Shown: positions 1 through 8,612, counted from the stretch's first letter. The stretch: DNA of 38,040 nucleotides from Actinomadura bangladeshensis (GCF_004348335.1 NZ_SMJW01000053.1:1-38040); one strand, 5' to 3'. Numbers and translations: made by a program. The notes: generated by a model not told the origin, from the sequence alone.

Positions 1-645
1 CCCATGGCTGCGCCCCGCCACCCCCCGGTCGGCGGAGCGGATCGCGGTCGGCACGAGGTCGGGCTGGATCTTCCCGGCGGCGTAGGCGGCGGCCACCTTC
101 TGCTGGCTGCGCACGGCGTAGGCGTCCGCGCGCTCCTTGGTGATGCCGGGGAACCGGTCGTGCAGGTTCTCCGCGGTCGAGCCCATGACCAGCGCGGACG
201 GGTCGACGAGCCGGTCGGCGAGGAAGCGCGGGTTCGGGTCGACGCCCTCGCCCATCGGGTGCCGTCCCATGTGCTCGACGCCGCCCGCGATGACGACGTC
301 GTAGGAGCCGAACGAGATCCCGGCGCCGGACGTGGTCACCGCGGTCATCGCGCCCGCGCACATCCGGTCGATGGCGTAGCCGGGGACGCTCTTGGGCAGC
401 CCGGCCAGCACGGCGGCGGACCGCCCGATGGTCAGGCCCTGGTCGCCGGTCTGCGTGGTGGCGGCGACGGCGACCTCGTCCACCCGCTCGGGCGGGAGGG
501 ACGGGTTCCGGCGCATCAGCTCGCGGATCGCGCGGACGACCAGGTCGTCGGCGCGGGTCTGCGCGTACAGGCCCTTGGGGCCGGCCTTGCCGAACGGCGT
601 GCGGACGCCGTCGACGAACACGACGTCGCGTGCGGTGCGAGGCAC
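1..645 (-). CDS. Thiolase (acetyl-CoA acetyltransferase), C-terminus beyond window edge
   Basis: N-terminal 215 codons of a thiolase, which cleaves 3-ketoacyl-CoA with CoA in beta-oxidation or runs in reverse. The translation opens with a typical thiolase N-terminus containing VDGVRTPFGKAG. It carries the nucleophile loop DRMCAGAMT with Cys at residue 96, and GGVEHMGRHPMGEG further on, as in FadA-type degradative thiolases. The GTG start at 645 is preceded by a GGAGG-like site at 651-658. The C-terminal catalytic His and Cys motifs lie outside the window. It is divergent from the acyl-CoA synthetase at 860, and both could share the operators at 754-793. Family assignment is secure; the exact acyl-chain preference is not visible. 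Confidence 0.93.
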   Translation of the reverse strand, partial: MPRTARDVVFVDGVRTPFGKAGPKGLYAQTRADDLVVRAIRELMRRNPSLPPERVDEVAVAATTQTGDQGLTIGRSAAVLAGLPKSVPGYAIDRMCAGAMTAVTTSGAGISFGSYDVVIAGGVEHMGRHPMGEGVDPNPRFLADRLVDPSALVMGSTAENLHDRFPGITKERADAYAVRSQQKVAAAYAAGKIQPDLVPTAIRSADRGVAGRSHG

Positions 646-753
646 GGGATGTCCTCCCTGCGGTGGGCTTTGTGGAGAGGGTGCTCGGTGCGGATCGTCG
701 AGCCTCGTGCCGCCCCTGCCTTTCGACGGCGGCACGAGTGCCCGCGACAGCGA

Positions 754-793
754 TGCTACTCGCTGGTAACCGTCAATGCTACTCGTCAGTAAC
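754..793. promoter_or_regulatory. Double palindromic operator between thiolase and acyl-CoA synthetase
   Basis: Two copies of a 17-bp motif, TGCTACTCGCTGGTAAC (754-770) and TGCTACTCGTCAGTAAC (777-793), lie 23 bp apart in direct orientation. Each is an inverted repeat of the form TACT-N4-RGTA, perfect in the second copy. TetR-family regulators of lipid catabolism bind palindromes of this kind, so a fatty-acid-responsive repressor acting on one or both divergent genes is likely. The regulator is not in the window. The repeat itself is seen; the regulator class is inferred. Confidence 0.6.
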
Positions 794-859
794 CACTGAC
801 CCGGCGGTGCCCTTGTTCGGGCATTGACCGATGAGTACCGTGGCGAGGGAGGAGGCACG

Positions 860-2656
860 GTGACGCACGCGAGGCCCGCGTACCGGCCGGGGACGCGCCG
901 GCGGATCGGGCATATCCGCGATCTCACCGCGCTCCTGCTGCGCACCGGCCTGCTGTTCGGCGGCGGGCCGCGCCGGCTGCTCCGCCAGGTCGGCACGCTG
1001 CGGCGCTGGGGCACCACGCTCGCCGGGCTCGTCGCCTCGTCCGCCGCCCGCTCCCCGTCCTGCCCCGCGCTGATCGACGACGAGGGCGTCCTCACCTTCG
1101 CCGAGCTGGACGGGCTGGCCGCCCGCCTCGCCGCCGGGCTGCCCCTGCGGGGCCCCCGCCCGCGCGTCGGCGTGCTGTGCCGCAACCACCGGGGCATGGC
1201 CCTGACGCTCGTCGCCTGCTCCCGCCGCGGCGCCGAGGTCGTGCTGCTCAACACCGGGTTCGGGACGGGCCAGATCCGCGCCGTGCTCGGCGAACTGCGC
1301 CCCGCCCTCATCGTCGCCGACGCCGAGTTCGCGCCGCTGCTGGCGAACATCCCCATCGCGCTGCGCCGGACCGTGCTGTGGGCCGACCGCCGGCCCCCGG
1401 CCGGGATGCCGCTCGCCGCGCCCGTCCCGCTCGCGGCGCTGCCGCCCGCGCCGCTCCCGCGGCCGGACGCGGACGCCGCGCCGCGCCCCGCCGCCGGGAC
1501 GGGCCCGAGCATCCAGGAGGTCATCGCCTCGGTGCCGGCCGGCGGGGGAGCGGCCGGGCCGCCGCAGATCCAGAGCCGCACCATCATGCTCAGCTCCGGC
1601 ACCACCGGACGTCCGAAGGGCGCCCGCCGCCCGCCCCGGCCGGGCCTGTGGCCGCTCGCCTCGATGACCTCCCGGATCCCGCTGCGCACCCGGCAGACGA
1701 TGATCGTCGAGGCGCCGCTGTTCCACACCTGGGGGTACGCCGCGCTGCAGATGGCGTGGGCGCTGCGCGCGCCGGTCGTGCTGCACCGCCGGTTCGACCC
1801 CGAGCAGACGCTGCGGGCCGTCACGTCCCACCGCGACGCGACCGTGTTCGCCGTCCCGGTGATGTGCCAGCGGATCCTGGAGCTGCCGCCGGAGGTCCGC
1901 GACCGCTACGACACCTCCTCGCTGCGGGTCTTCGCGGTGAGCGGCGCCGCGCTCCCCGGCGACCTCGCCACCCGGTTCATGGACGCGTTCGGCGACCGCC
2001 TCTACAACGTCTACGGGTCGACCGAGGCGTCCTGGGTGTCCATCGCCACCCCGCACGACCTGCGGCTCGACCCGCGCACCGCCGGGCGCCCGCCGCGCAA
2101 CACCGCACTGGCGATCGTGGACGGCGAGGGCCGCAAGGTGGGCCGCTCCACCCGCGGGCAGATCTTCGCGGCGAACGAGCTGCTGTTCGAGGGGTACACC
2201 GGCGGCGAGCCGATGGAGGTCCGCGACGGGCTGCTCGCCACCGGCGACCTCGGCCACATCGACCACCGCGGCCTGCTGTTCGTCGAGGGCCGCAGCGACG
2301 GGATGGTGGTGTCGGGCGGCGAGAACGTCCTGCCGAAGGACGTGGAGGACGCGCTGCTGCGGCTCCCGGAGGTCCACGAGGCGGCGGTGACCGGCGTCCC
2401 CGACGACGAGTGGGGGCAGCGGCTCGCCGCCTACATCGTGCTGCGGCCCGGCGCCCGGCTCGACGCCGACGCCGTCCGCGCGTACGTGCACGCGCAGGTC
2501 GCCCGGTACGCGGTGCCGCGCGACGTCCACTTCATCCCCGAGCTGCCCCGCAACGCGACCGGCAAGGTCGTGCACCGCTGGCTCAGCGCGCGCCCGAGCG
2601 CTCCGCGGCCGGAAGGGCATGTGGAGTGGCCGCGTCCGCGGGCAGCCGGACTGTGA
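860..2656 (+). CDS. Acyl-CoA synthetase, FadD2/FadD12-like AMP-binding enzyme
   Basis: Activates fatty acids (or related carboxylic acids) to acyl-CoA through an acyl-adenylate. It has 598 residues. The adenylation P-loop LSSGTTGRPKG lies near residue 245, the YGSTEAS motif near 390, the TGDLG motif near 470, and the C-terminal lysine motif LPRNATGK near 575. The N-terminal region (LRRWGTTLAGLVA, then LCRNHRG) resembles the mycobacterial FadD2/FadD12 branch. An upstream in-frame TTG at 824 exists, but the GTG at 860 has a purine-rich GAGGGAGGAGG just before it and is preferred. The last 74 bp overlap the convergent histidine kinase. A run of Ala/Pro/Gly-rich sequence (residues ~180-225) is inserted before the P-loop. 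Substrate is unknown. Confidence 0.9.
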   Translation: MTHARPAYRPGTRRRIGHIRDLTALLLRTGLLFGGGPRRLLRQVGTLRRWGTTLAGLVASSAARSPSCPALIDDEGVLTFAELDGLAARLAAGLPLRGPRPRVGVLCRNHRGMALTLVACSRRGAEVVLLNTGFGTGQIRAVLGELRPALIVADAEFAPLLANIPIALRRTVLWADRRPPAGMPLAAPVPLAALPPAPLPRPDADAAPRPAAGTGPSIQEVIASVPAGGGAAGPPQIQSRTIMLSSGTTGRPKGARRPPRPGLWPLASMTSRIPLRTRQTMIVEAPLFHTWGYAALQMAWALRAPVVLHRRFDPEQTLRAVTSHRDATVFAVPVMCQRILELPPEVRDRYDTSSLRVFAVSGAALPGDLATRFMDAFGDRLYNVYGSTEASWVSIATPHDLRLDPRTAGRPPRNTALAIVDGEGRKVGRSTRGQIFAANELLFEGYTGGEPMEVRDGLLATGDLGHIDHRGLLFVEGRSDGMVVSGGENVLPKDVEDALLRLPEVHEAAVTGVPDDEWGQRLAAYIVLRPGARLDADAVRAYVHAQVARYAVPRDVHFIPELPRNATGKVVHRWLSARPSAPRPEGHVEWPRPRAAGL

Positions 2657-3824
2657 TCGACAGTCCGCCGTCCGGGCGCGGGACGGTCTCGATCGCCCCG
2701 CCGTGCGCGCGCACCACCGCCCGGACGATCGACAGGCCGAGCCCGGCGCCGTCCTTGGACCCCGTCCGGTCGGCGCGCAGCCGCCGGAACGGCTCGAAGA
2801 TGCCGGCGACCTCGTAGGCGGGAACGGGCCGTCCGGTATTGACGACCTGCAGGAACGCCTCACCGCCCTGCTCCCCGGTCCGGACCCAGACCCGGCCGTC
2901 CTTCACGTTGTACTTCACGGCGTTCTCCAGCAGGTTCACCGCACACCGCTCCAGCAGGACGGGATCGCCGGCCACCACCGCGGGCGCGAGCCGCGCCTCC
3001 ACGTCGACCGCCGGATCGTCGAGCTGGTCGAGCGCGCTGCGGACCACGTCCGGCAACGGGGTGGCGGCCCGGGTGCCGAGCTCCCGCTCGGACTTCGCGA
3101 GCAGCAGCAGTCCCTCGATGAGCCGCTCGTGCCGGGCCGTGTTGCCGAGCAGGACGTCCGCGAGCGCCTTCGTCTCCGGCGGGCTCTTCCGGCTCGCCAG
3201 CGCGACCTCCAGCACCGTGCGGTTGATGGTCAGCGGCGTGCGCAGCTCATGCGAGGCGTTCGCGACGAACCGCCGCTGCGCGTCGAACGCGCGGTTCAGC
3301 CGGTCCAGCATCCGGTCGAAGGTGTCGGCGAGGTCCTTGATCTCGTCCTGCGGGCCGTCCAGCGCGATCCGCTCGTGCATGTTGCTCTCCGACAGCCGCC
3401 GCGCCGTCGCCGTCATCCGGTGCAGCGGCCGCAGCACCCGCCCGGCGACCAGATACCCGATCACCACCGCGAGGACCCCGACCACCAGCATCGTGACCAG
3501 CGAACTCTGCAGCAGCTGCTCCAGCACGTCGTGCTTCTGCTGCTCCATCTGCCGGTCGGCGTCCGCCTTCAACGCCATGAGCTGGTTGACGTCCCCGTCG
3601 ATGGCCAGCGCCCGCAGCCGCGTGAGCGTCGTCGCGTCCACGCCGGCTCGCGCCGAGAACCGGTTGTCCATCGTCCGGACGGTCAGCAGGTAGGTGACCG
3701 CGACCAGCACCGCCGACGTGACCATGAACAGCGACCCGTACACCAGCGTCAGCCGCGTCCGGACGCTGAGCCTCTTCACCGCCGGCCTCTTCACCTCCAG
3801 CCTCTTCACCGCCGGCCTCCTCAC
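2583..3824 (-). CDS. Sensor histidine kinase (HAMP, HisKA, HATPase)
   Basis: Membrane sensor kinase of 413 residues, partner of the response regulator just upstream. Order: a repeated basic N-terminus, a transmembrane helix (~residues 26-48), a short extracytoplasmic loop of ~70 residues, a second helix (~115-135), HAMP, HisKA with ASHELRTPLT (phosphoacceptor His192), and HATPase_c with N (NLLENAVKYN), G1 and G2 (GAGLGLSIV) boxes. The GTG start at 3824 overlaps the regulator's stop in GTGA, so the two are translationally coupled. The small sensor loop gives no ligand clue. Three further GTG codons follow in the same frame inside a 15-bp tandem repeat, so the true start could be up to 15 codons later. 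Confidence 0.92.
   Translation of the reverse strand: MRRPAVKRLEVKRPAVKRLSVRTRLTLVYGSLFMVTSAVLVAVTYLLTVRTMDNRFSARAGVDATTLTRLRALAIDGDVNQLMALKADADRQMEQQKHDVLEQLLQSSLVTMLVVGVLAVVIGYLVAGRVLRPLHRMTATARRLSESNMHERIALDGPQDEIKDLADTFDRMLDRLNRAFDAQRRFVANASHELRTPLTINRTVLEVALASRKSPPETKALADVLLGNTARHERLIEGLLLLAKSERELGTRAATPLPDVVRSALDQLDDPAVDVEARLAPAVVAGDPVLLERCAVNLLENAVKYNVKDGRVWVRTGEQGGEAFLQVVNTGRPVPAYEVAGIFEPFRRLRADRTGSKDGAGLGLSIVRAVVRAHGGAIETVPRPDGGLSITVRLPADAATPHALPAAERSGAR
3765..3824 (-). repeat. Four 15-bp tandem repeats at the kinase 5' end
   Basis: Reading on the minus strand, the first 60 nt of the kinase gene are four 15-nt units. They encode VRRPA, VKRLE, VKRPA and VKRLS. Every unit starts with a GTG codon followed by a GAGG-containing stretch, so each unit brings both a possible start codon and a Shine-Dalgarno-like sequence for the next one. 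Copy-number change would stay in frame. Confidence 0.8.
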
Positions 3825-4483
3825 CGCGCCTCCAACCGGTACCCGGACCCCGTCACCGTCTCGATCACCGGCGGCTGCCCGAGCTTGCGCCGCAGCGTCG
3901 CCATCGTGACCCGGACGATGTTGCTGAACGGGTCGATGTTCTCGTCCCACGCCCGCTCCAGCAGCCGCTCGGCGCTCACCACCCCGCCCTCGGCGCGCAT
4001 GAGCTCCTCCAGCACGGCGAACTCCTTCTTCGTCAGCCGCAGCTCACGCCCGTCCCGGGCCACCTTCCGCCGGTACGGATCGAGCCGGATCCCCCTCCGC
4101 TCCAGCACCGGCGGAACGGGCACCCCCGACCTCCTGGCCAGCGCCCGCACCCGCGCGACCAGCTCACTGAACACGAACGGCTTGGGCAGGTAGTCGTCGG
4201 CCCCGAGCGACAGCCCGTCCACCCGCTCATCGACATCCGAGGCCGCCGTGAGCATCAGAATCCGCCCGGGACTCCGCCGCCCCACCAACTCCCGGCACAC
4301 ATCGTCCCCGTGCACGGTAGGCAGATCCCGGTCGAGGACGACGACGTCGTACTCGTTGTAGGAGGCGAGCTCCAGAGCATCATCGCCGTCATAGACCACA
4401 TCAACGGCCATGGCCTCCTCCCGCAGCCCCTCGGCGATGGCGTCCGCAAGCACCCGCTCGTCCTCAACAACAAGAACACGCAT
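3821..4483 (-). CDS. OmpR/PhoB-family response regulator
   Basis: DNA-binding response regulator of 220 residues. The receiver domain (1-~115) carries the acidic pocket VEDE (residues 6-9), phosphoacceptor Asp51 in VVLDRDLP, and the LPKPF lysine motif. A winged-helix effector domain occupies ~130-218 (LTKKEFAVLEELM, then VRVTMATLRRKLG). Start at 4483 was chosen because receivers begin MRVLVVEDE. An in-frame ATG at 4495 would add four residues, and neither start has a strong ribosome-binding site. It is the first gene of a two-gene operon with the kinase and is divergent from the CATRA operon. Its targets cannot be told from the sequence. Confidence 0.93.
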   Translation of the reverse strand: MRVLVVEDERVLADAIAEGLREEAMAVDVVYDGDDALELASYNEYDVVVLDRDLPTVHGDDVCRELVGRRSPGRILMLTAASDVDERVDGLSLGADDYLPKPFVFSELVARVRALARRSGVPVPPVLERRGIRLDPYRRKVARDGRELRLTKKEFAVLEELMRAEGGVVSAERLLERAWDENIDPFSNIVRVTMATLRRKLGQPPVIETVTGSGYRLEAR

Positions 4484-4585
4484 GCCGCCGAGCATGCCGC
4501 CCAAGAGGTTAAACGCCGATAAGCCGGCCGGCCGCGGAATCGGCTTCACCGGCGGATCCGGACCGTTATCCCTATCATCGTGGCC

Positions 4586-4921
4586 ATGGAGAAGCCTCTG
4601 CAGGCCGAAGCCATCGGGATTCTGCGCGAAGTGCTGGAGTGGCGGCTGCCGAGAGTCCGGTGGGAACGGGTGGAGCGGAGGCTGGACGACGTCGCCGGCG
4701 CTTTGGCCGAGGGCGATCCGGCTAATCTGCGGAACGCGGTGTACGCATTGGAATTGTCCGGTCCGGACCGCGCCGCCCGGATCGAGGACGTGCTGGTGCT
4801 GGCGCCTCCGCCGCCGACCCGGGAGCGCGTGGGCGAACTCGTCCACCGGCTGGAATCCTCAGTGGAAACGCCTCCCGCCCAGGTCGCGTCCGGTCGGGAA
4901 GACGATGCTTCTGCAGGCTGA
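4586..4921 (+). CDS. CATRA-associated small protein (CATASP-like)
   Basis: Small helical protein of 111 residues with the pattern of the CATRA-associated small proteins (regularly spaced W/L/R helices: LEWRLPRVRWERVERRLDDV near residues 17-36, then ALELSGPDR). This family was described by comparative genomics in NTP-dependent conflict systems; no enzymatic activity is established. ATG 4586 has a TATCAT hexamer (4573-4578) seven nt upstream, so a leaderless transcript is likely; an in-frame GTG at 4580 is the alternative. Its 3' end overlaps the next gene by 17 bp, so the two are an operon and probably co-translated. Assignment rests on recall of the family plus gene context. Confidence 0.72.
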   Translation: MEKPLQAEAIGILREVLEWRLPRVRWERVERRLDDVAGALAEGDPANLRNAVYALELSGPDRAARIEDVLVLAPPPPTRERVGELVHRLESSVETPPAQVASGREDDASAG

Positions 4922-6380
4922 GGCCCTGGTCGCCCACGTCTTCGTCGCGGCCGAGGGGAGCACCGGGGACGAGGACCGGCGGTACCTGCGCGGTGTCTGG
5001 CGGGCGTGCGACGAGGTCCTCGGCATGACCGACGGGGTCGCCGGCCTCGACGCGGACCCGCCGGCGGGCTGGGACGGCACGGCGGCGGCGTCCGGGGTGC
5101 TGGCGGCCCGGACGCGTCCCGGCAGTGGCGTGCAGCAGGCCATCCTGCGGCGTGAACGCGACGTGTTCTGCCTGTCGGTCATCCTGGAGCCCGACCCGTC
5201 TGAGGGCATCGGCTGGGCCGAGCTGGACGCGCGGTGGTCGCGGGCGCTCGCGGCACCGACCCGGGGCACCGTCGGGACGGCGCGGATCTTCGTGGCGCGG
5301 CTGGGCGCGGACGCGACGGACCGCGCCCGCGCCGGCGAGCTCGTCGCGGGTGTGCCGGTCGAGGAGGGGGCCGCGGCGCTGTGGCCGGAGCGGGGCATCG
5401 CCGTCCCCGAAGGATTCATGGTGTGGGAGGCGTCCGCACCGGACGATCGGCGCGTGGAGCGCAGGCTCGTGGTGATCGCCCGCCGGGACGGCGAGCACGA
5501 TCTCAGCGACTGGACGTGGATCGGCCCCGGCGCCGTCCTCCCGCCGCTCGCCGGCTACCTGCTGAACGCGGCCAGGCTGCGGTTCGAACTGCGGATCTGG
5601 GACGACGGCGAGGGGACGCGGCGGCTCCGCGAGGACACCGACACCGTCGTCGGGCGCCTGCTGGGGACCGTGACGGCGTCCGCCGGGCGCGGCCACGGCG
5701 AGGCCGAGCTGATCGACGCGTCGCGGGAACTGGTGTCGCTGCAGACCCGTGCGATGGGGCTCGCCGACCGGACCGCGCGGCTGCGGGAGATGGCCCGGAC
5801 GGTCGCGATCGCGGCGGCCAACCTGGCCGCGTTCGGCGGCGGCACTCAGCTCGGCGGGCTGTTCGCCGACGACCGCGCGCTGGCGGAATGGTTCGGCCGG
5901 AGGCTCGACGACGAGACCGCCTACCTGGACGCGGCGTCGCAGCGCGCCGGGCAGGTCGGCGCGCTCGCCGACCAGCTCCTGCTCCGCGACCGGCAGCGCC
6001 GTCAGGAGAGCGTCAACCTCGGGCTCACCGGTGTCGTCGGTGCGGTGCTGATGGTGCTGGCGGCAATCCAGTCACTCGGGTACGACGTCCCGCTGCCGGC
6101 GCCGGTCGAACCCGCCGTGGTGACCGCGCTCGGCGCGTTCGCCCTGCTCGCCTCGCTGGTCGTGCTGCGGGTCGTGGTCCCGGACCAGCGGTGGCCGAGG
6201 GTCCTCGTGCGGGCCGCGGTCGGTGGTGTGACCGCGTCGCTCGGCTGGGTCGCGGCGTCCGCCGTCGGCGGCGCGGAGGCAGGCCCCGGCTGGGCGGTGC
6301 TGAGCGCCGGTGTCGGGTTCGTGGCGGGGGTACTGGGCGTGTCCGTTCCCCGGCGGCTGCGTTCCACAGCCGGACGCTGA
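4905..6380 (+). CDS. CATRA conflict system CASPASE/TPR repeat-associated protein
   Basis: A 491-residue protein of the type annotated as CATRA conflict system CASPASE/TPR repeat-associated protein. The N-terminal ~230 residues are a mixed alpha/beta domain starting MLLQAEALVAHVF, rich in Trp/Arg/Asp and with several beta-strand stretches (RIFVARLG, ERRLVVIARR). The middle (~230-365) is helical. The C-terminus has four hydrophobic segments, about residues 371-391, 405-425, 436-457 and 463-482, consistent with membrane anchoring. The start lies inside the previous gene with GGGAA upstream. It ends 34 bp from the convergent CHAT protease gene. In the published model such proteins act as sensors or effectors beside the CHAT peptidase; that role is inference. 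Confidence 0.75.
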   Translation: MLLQAEALVAHVFVAAEGSTGDEDRRYLRGVWRACDEVLGMTDGVAGLDADPPAGWDGTAAASGVLAARTRPGSGVQQAILRRERDVFCLSVILEPDPSEGIGWAELDARWSRALAAPTRGTVGTARIFVARLGADATDRARAGELVAGVPVEEGAAALWPERGIAVPEGFMVWEASAPDDRRVERRLVVIARRDGEHDLSDWTWIGPGAVLPPLAGYLLNAARLRFELRIWDDGEGTRRLREDTDTVVGRLLGTVTASAGRGHGEAELIDASRELVSLQTRAMGLADRTARLREMARTVAIAAANLAAFGGGTQLGGLFADDRALAEWFGRRLDDETAYLDAASQRAGQVGALADQLLLRDRQRRQESVNLGLTGVVGAVLMVLAAIQSLGYDVPLPAPVEPAVVTALGAFALLASLVVLRVVVPDQRWPRVLVRAAVGGVTASLGWVAASAVGGAEAGPGWAVLSAGVGFVAGVLGVSVPRRLRSTAGR

Positions 6381-6414
6381 CGTCCGGTTCGCCGGCCCGT
6401 CGGACGACCGCTGC

Positions 6415-8544
6415 TCACAGCCCCAGATGGAGGAACGACACCCAGGCGCTCGGATGATCGGGCCGCCGCGTGCGTTCTTCGCGGACGGCCTGGTGCAAGG
6501 CATGGGCGCTGTCTGCCGCAGCGATGCCGCCGGCATCGGTCAAGTGCGTGTAGACCGACTGGGCGATGCGCGCCGTGGTGCTGTCGGGCACCGATGACAG
6601 GGTGCCGATGACGGCCGGATACCCCGCGCACTGCAACGCCGAGGTGAGGGTGATGACCTCGTCGGGCAGCGTCGTGCCGATGGCCGCCGTCACGCAGGCG
6701 CCGAGGAAGGCGAACTGGGCCTGCTCATTGCGCAGCCTCGCCAGATCGGAGACCGTCAGGGACCCGTCGCGCAGGACGAGGCCGCTCTCGAACGGGGCGT
6801 CCAGGTCCTGGACGCCGTGGCAGTCGAAGTGCGTCCACGTATGGCCGGGCAGCCGCGCCTCCACCGCCTCGCGGGTGGCCTCCGCGCCGGTGAGCACGGT
6901 GCGGCGGTCCGCCGGGACGAGTTGCTCGATGAGCGCGCGCGTCCTGGCGGCGCCCGGGAGGCTCACCTGCCCGGGGCCGCGGTCCTCGCCCACGTACAGC
7001 AGCCGGGGGACGGGCACGCCGCCGGCCGCCGCGGCGTCGCGCCGCTCCCGCGCGTGGACCAGGATCGGCAGGGCGGGCGCGTACGAGGAGACGACCTGGT
7101 CGAGGACGGAGCCTCCGTCCCGGTTCTCGCGCGGTGCGGCGGCGTGGAGCGGGAGCGTGCTCACCGGACCGGTCGCCGACCACCACAGCCGTGGCGGGTC
7201 CGCGTCGTCCGCTCCGATTCTCGCGATGCCCTTGTGCTCGATCGCCTCCAGCACCGGGGAGGTGATGACACGCCAGAGCCAGTCGAGTGTCGCGCCGATG
7301 ACCTGTTCGCGTTCCCGGCCTTCGCCTTCCGCCAGCGCGGTCATGTAGCGACGCGCGCGGGTGCGGGCGTCGTCGTGTTGGAGGTCGGGCAACTCCACCA
7401 GGAGCGGTTCGGCGTCGCGGTCGTGCACGACGAGGGCGCCGCAGTGCAGGCGGCTGACGATGACGACGACCACCGGGCCCTCGTCACCGGCCGGCCCGAT
7501 ATCGGTGGCGAAGACGGGCATGGTGAAGGAGCCGTCCGGGATCAACCGCTTCGCATGCTCGGCCAGCCTGCTCCAGTCCCGCCGCAGCTTGGCGTTCGCC
7601 CGGCCGTCAAGCCGGGACCACCGGTTCACCAGCGCGAGCCGCTCATCGGTGGACATGCCGCCGTCGTCCTCGAGTGCGAGGGCGACCCGGTCCATCTTCT
7701 TGGCCAGCCGGGGCGCGACTTCGCGGAGCCTGCTCCGGTCGCCGCGGGTCTTCAGCAGCTGCGTCCACAGGACGGCGCGGCCGCCTTCGAGCAGTTCCAG
7801 GGCACGCGCGGGGCGCCCGGCGGCCATCGCGCACGCCGCGGCGTCGGTCGCGAGCCCGGTGTGGCCGGCGAGCAGCTCCGCGCGCTCCGTGCGGTCGAAC
7901 CCCCACCACGCGGCCTGCGGCAGCAACTCGACGGCCGTCGACAGGCCGGTCAACCCGGCCGCCGGCCCCGACTCCCGCGCGGCCGAGTAGCCCCACGACG
8001 CGGCGGCGGCGAGCCGCAGGTGCGCCGGCGCCGACGTGATCGCGCTCAGCTCGCGTCGCAGCTCCTGCGGGTCGGGCAGCTCTCGTTCGCCGCTCCACCA
8101 GCCCGGATGCGCATCGAGGACGCTGATCAGGTTCGCCAGCGCCCGGGCCCGCGCGGGACTGTCGTCCGGCAGTGCCTCGGCCGCGGCCCGCAGGTACTCG
8201 ATGGAGTCGTCGAGCTCACCGGGCTTCTCCGAATGTCGGTACGCGTCGAACAGGGCGACACCGAGGTTGTTCGCGTACAGGCCCCACCTGCGCCGTTTCC
8301 GGTTGATGTGGGAGCTGGCCCTGGCGCGGCCCCACACTGCCGCACTCAGGTCCTCGATCGCGGGCCTCAGCGCGGTCGCCGCTCTGCCTTCGACGAGCCA
8401 GCGGGCATGGCGCTTCGTTCCGCGCCGGAACAGCGAGAACGAGCCGCGGCGGAAAGGATGGAACTTCCTCTTGTCCGCGTGGTATTTGCCCAATGAATGC
8501 TGCTGATACGGCTGTTCATCCTGGACGACGTATACATATGACAT
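6415..8544 (-). CDS. TPR-CHAT protein (caspase-like peptidase) of the CATRA system
   Basis: A 709-residue protein. The C-terminal ~200 residues form a CHAT domain, a clan CD (caspase/separase fold) cysteine peptidase. The catalytic dyad is visible as His576 in HFDCHG and Cys617 in FLGACVTA, each after a hydrophobic strand. The conserved end (SAWVSFLHLGL) is present, so the domain is complete. The N-terminal half is helical with TPR-like pairs (LYANNLGVALFDAY, then SIEYLRAAAEAL; ALELLEGGRAVLW), as in most CHAT proteins. Unlike the two CATRA genes it is read from the opposite strand, convergent with them. ATG 8544 has no ribosome-binding site. The likely job is a protease effector switched on by the CATRA partner; the substrate is unknown. 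Confidence 0.9.
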   Translation of the reverse strand: MSYVYVVQDEQPYQQHSLGKYHADKRKFHPFRRGSFSLFRRGTKRHARWLVEGRAATALRPAIEDLSAAVWGRARASSHINRKRRRWGLYANNLGVALFDAYRHSEKPGELDDSIEYLRAAAEALPDDSPARARALANLISVLDAHPGWWSGERELPDPQELRRELSAITSAPAHLRLAAAASWGYSAARESGPAAGLTGLSTAVELLPQAAWWGFDRTERAELLAGHTGLATDAAACAMAAGRPARALELLEGGRAVLWTQLLKTRGDRSRLREVAPRLAKKMDRVALALEDDGGMSTDERLALVNRWSRLDGRANAKLRRDWSRLAEHAKRLIPDGSFTMPVFATDIGPAGDEGPVVVVIVSRLHCGALVVHDRDAEPLLVELPDLQHDDARTRARRYMTALAEGEGREREQVIGATLDWLWRVITSPVLEAIEHKGIARIGADDADPPRLWWSATGPVSTLPLHAAAPRENRDGGSVLDQVVSSYAPALPILVHARERRDAAAAGGVPVPRLLYVGEDRGPGQVSLPGAARTRALIEQLVPADRRTVLTGAEATREAVEARLPGHTWTHFDCHGVQDLDAPFESGLVLRDGSLTVSDLARLRNEQAQFAFLGACVTAAIGTTLPDEVITLTSALQCAGYPAVIGTLSSVPDSTTARIAQSVYTHLTDAGGIAAADSAHALHQAVREERTRRPDHPSAWVSFLHLGL

Positions 8545-8593
8545 GTGGGGACGCTAGCAGGCGTTCAAGATCACGATAGGTGAAGAGTAAAAT

Positions 8594-8612
8594 GCGCCGG
8601 TATTACCGGCGC
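8594..8612. other. 19-nt palindrome over the stop codon of the sigma-like gene
   Basis: A perfect inverted repeat with 9-bp arms (GCGCCGGTA / TACCGGCGC) and a single central base. It spans the stop codon of the gene ending at 8603 and lies 50 bp upstream of the CHAT start. It could be a short terminator or an operator for the CHAT gene. No T-run follows. Confidence 0.45.

Noticed and set aside
779..2863. Long minus-strand frame of 694 codons opposite the acyl-CoA synthetase
   Set aside because: Arg/Pro/Gly-rich translation without family motifs; it is the antisense reading of a gene with clear AMP-binding motifs, as expected in very GC-rich DNA.
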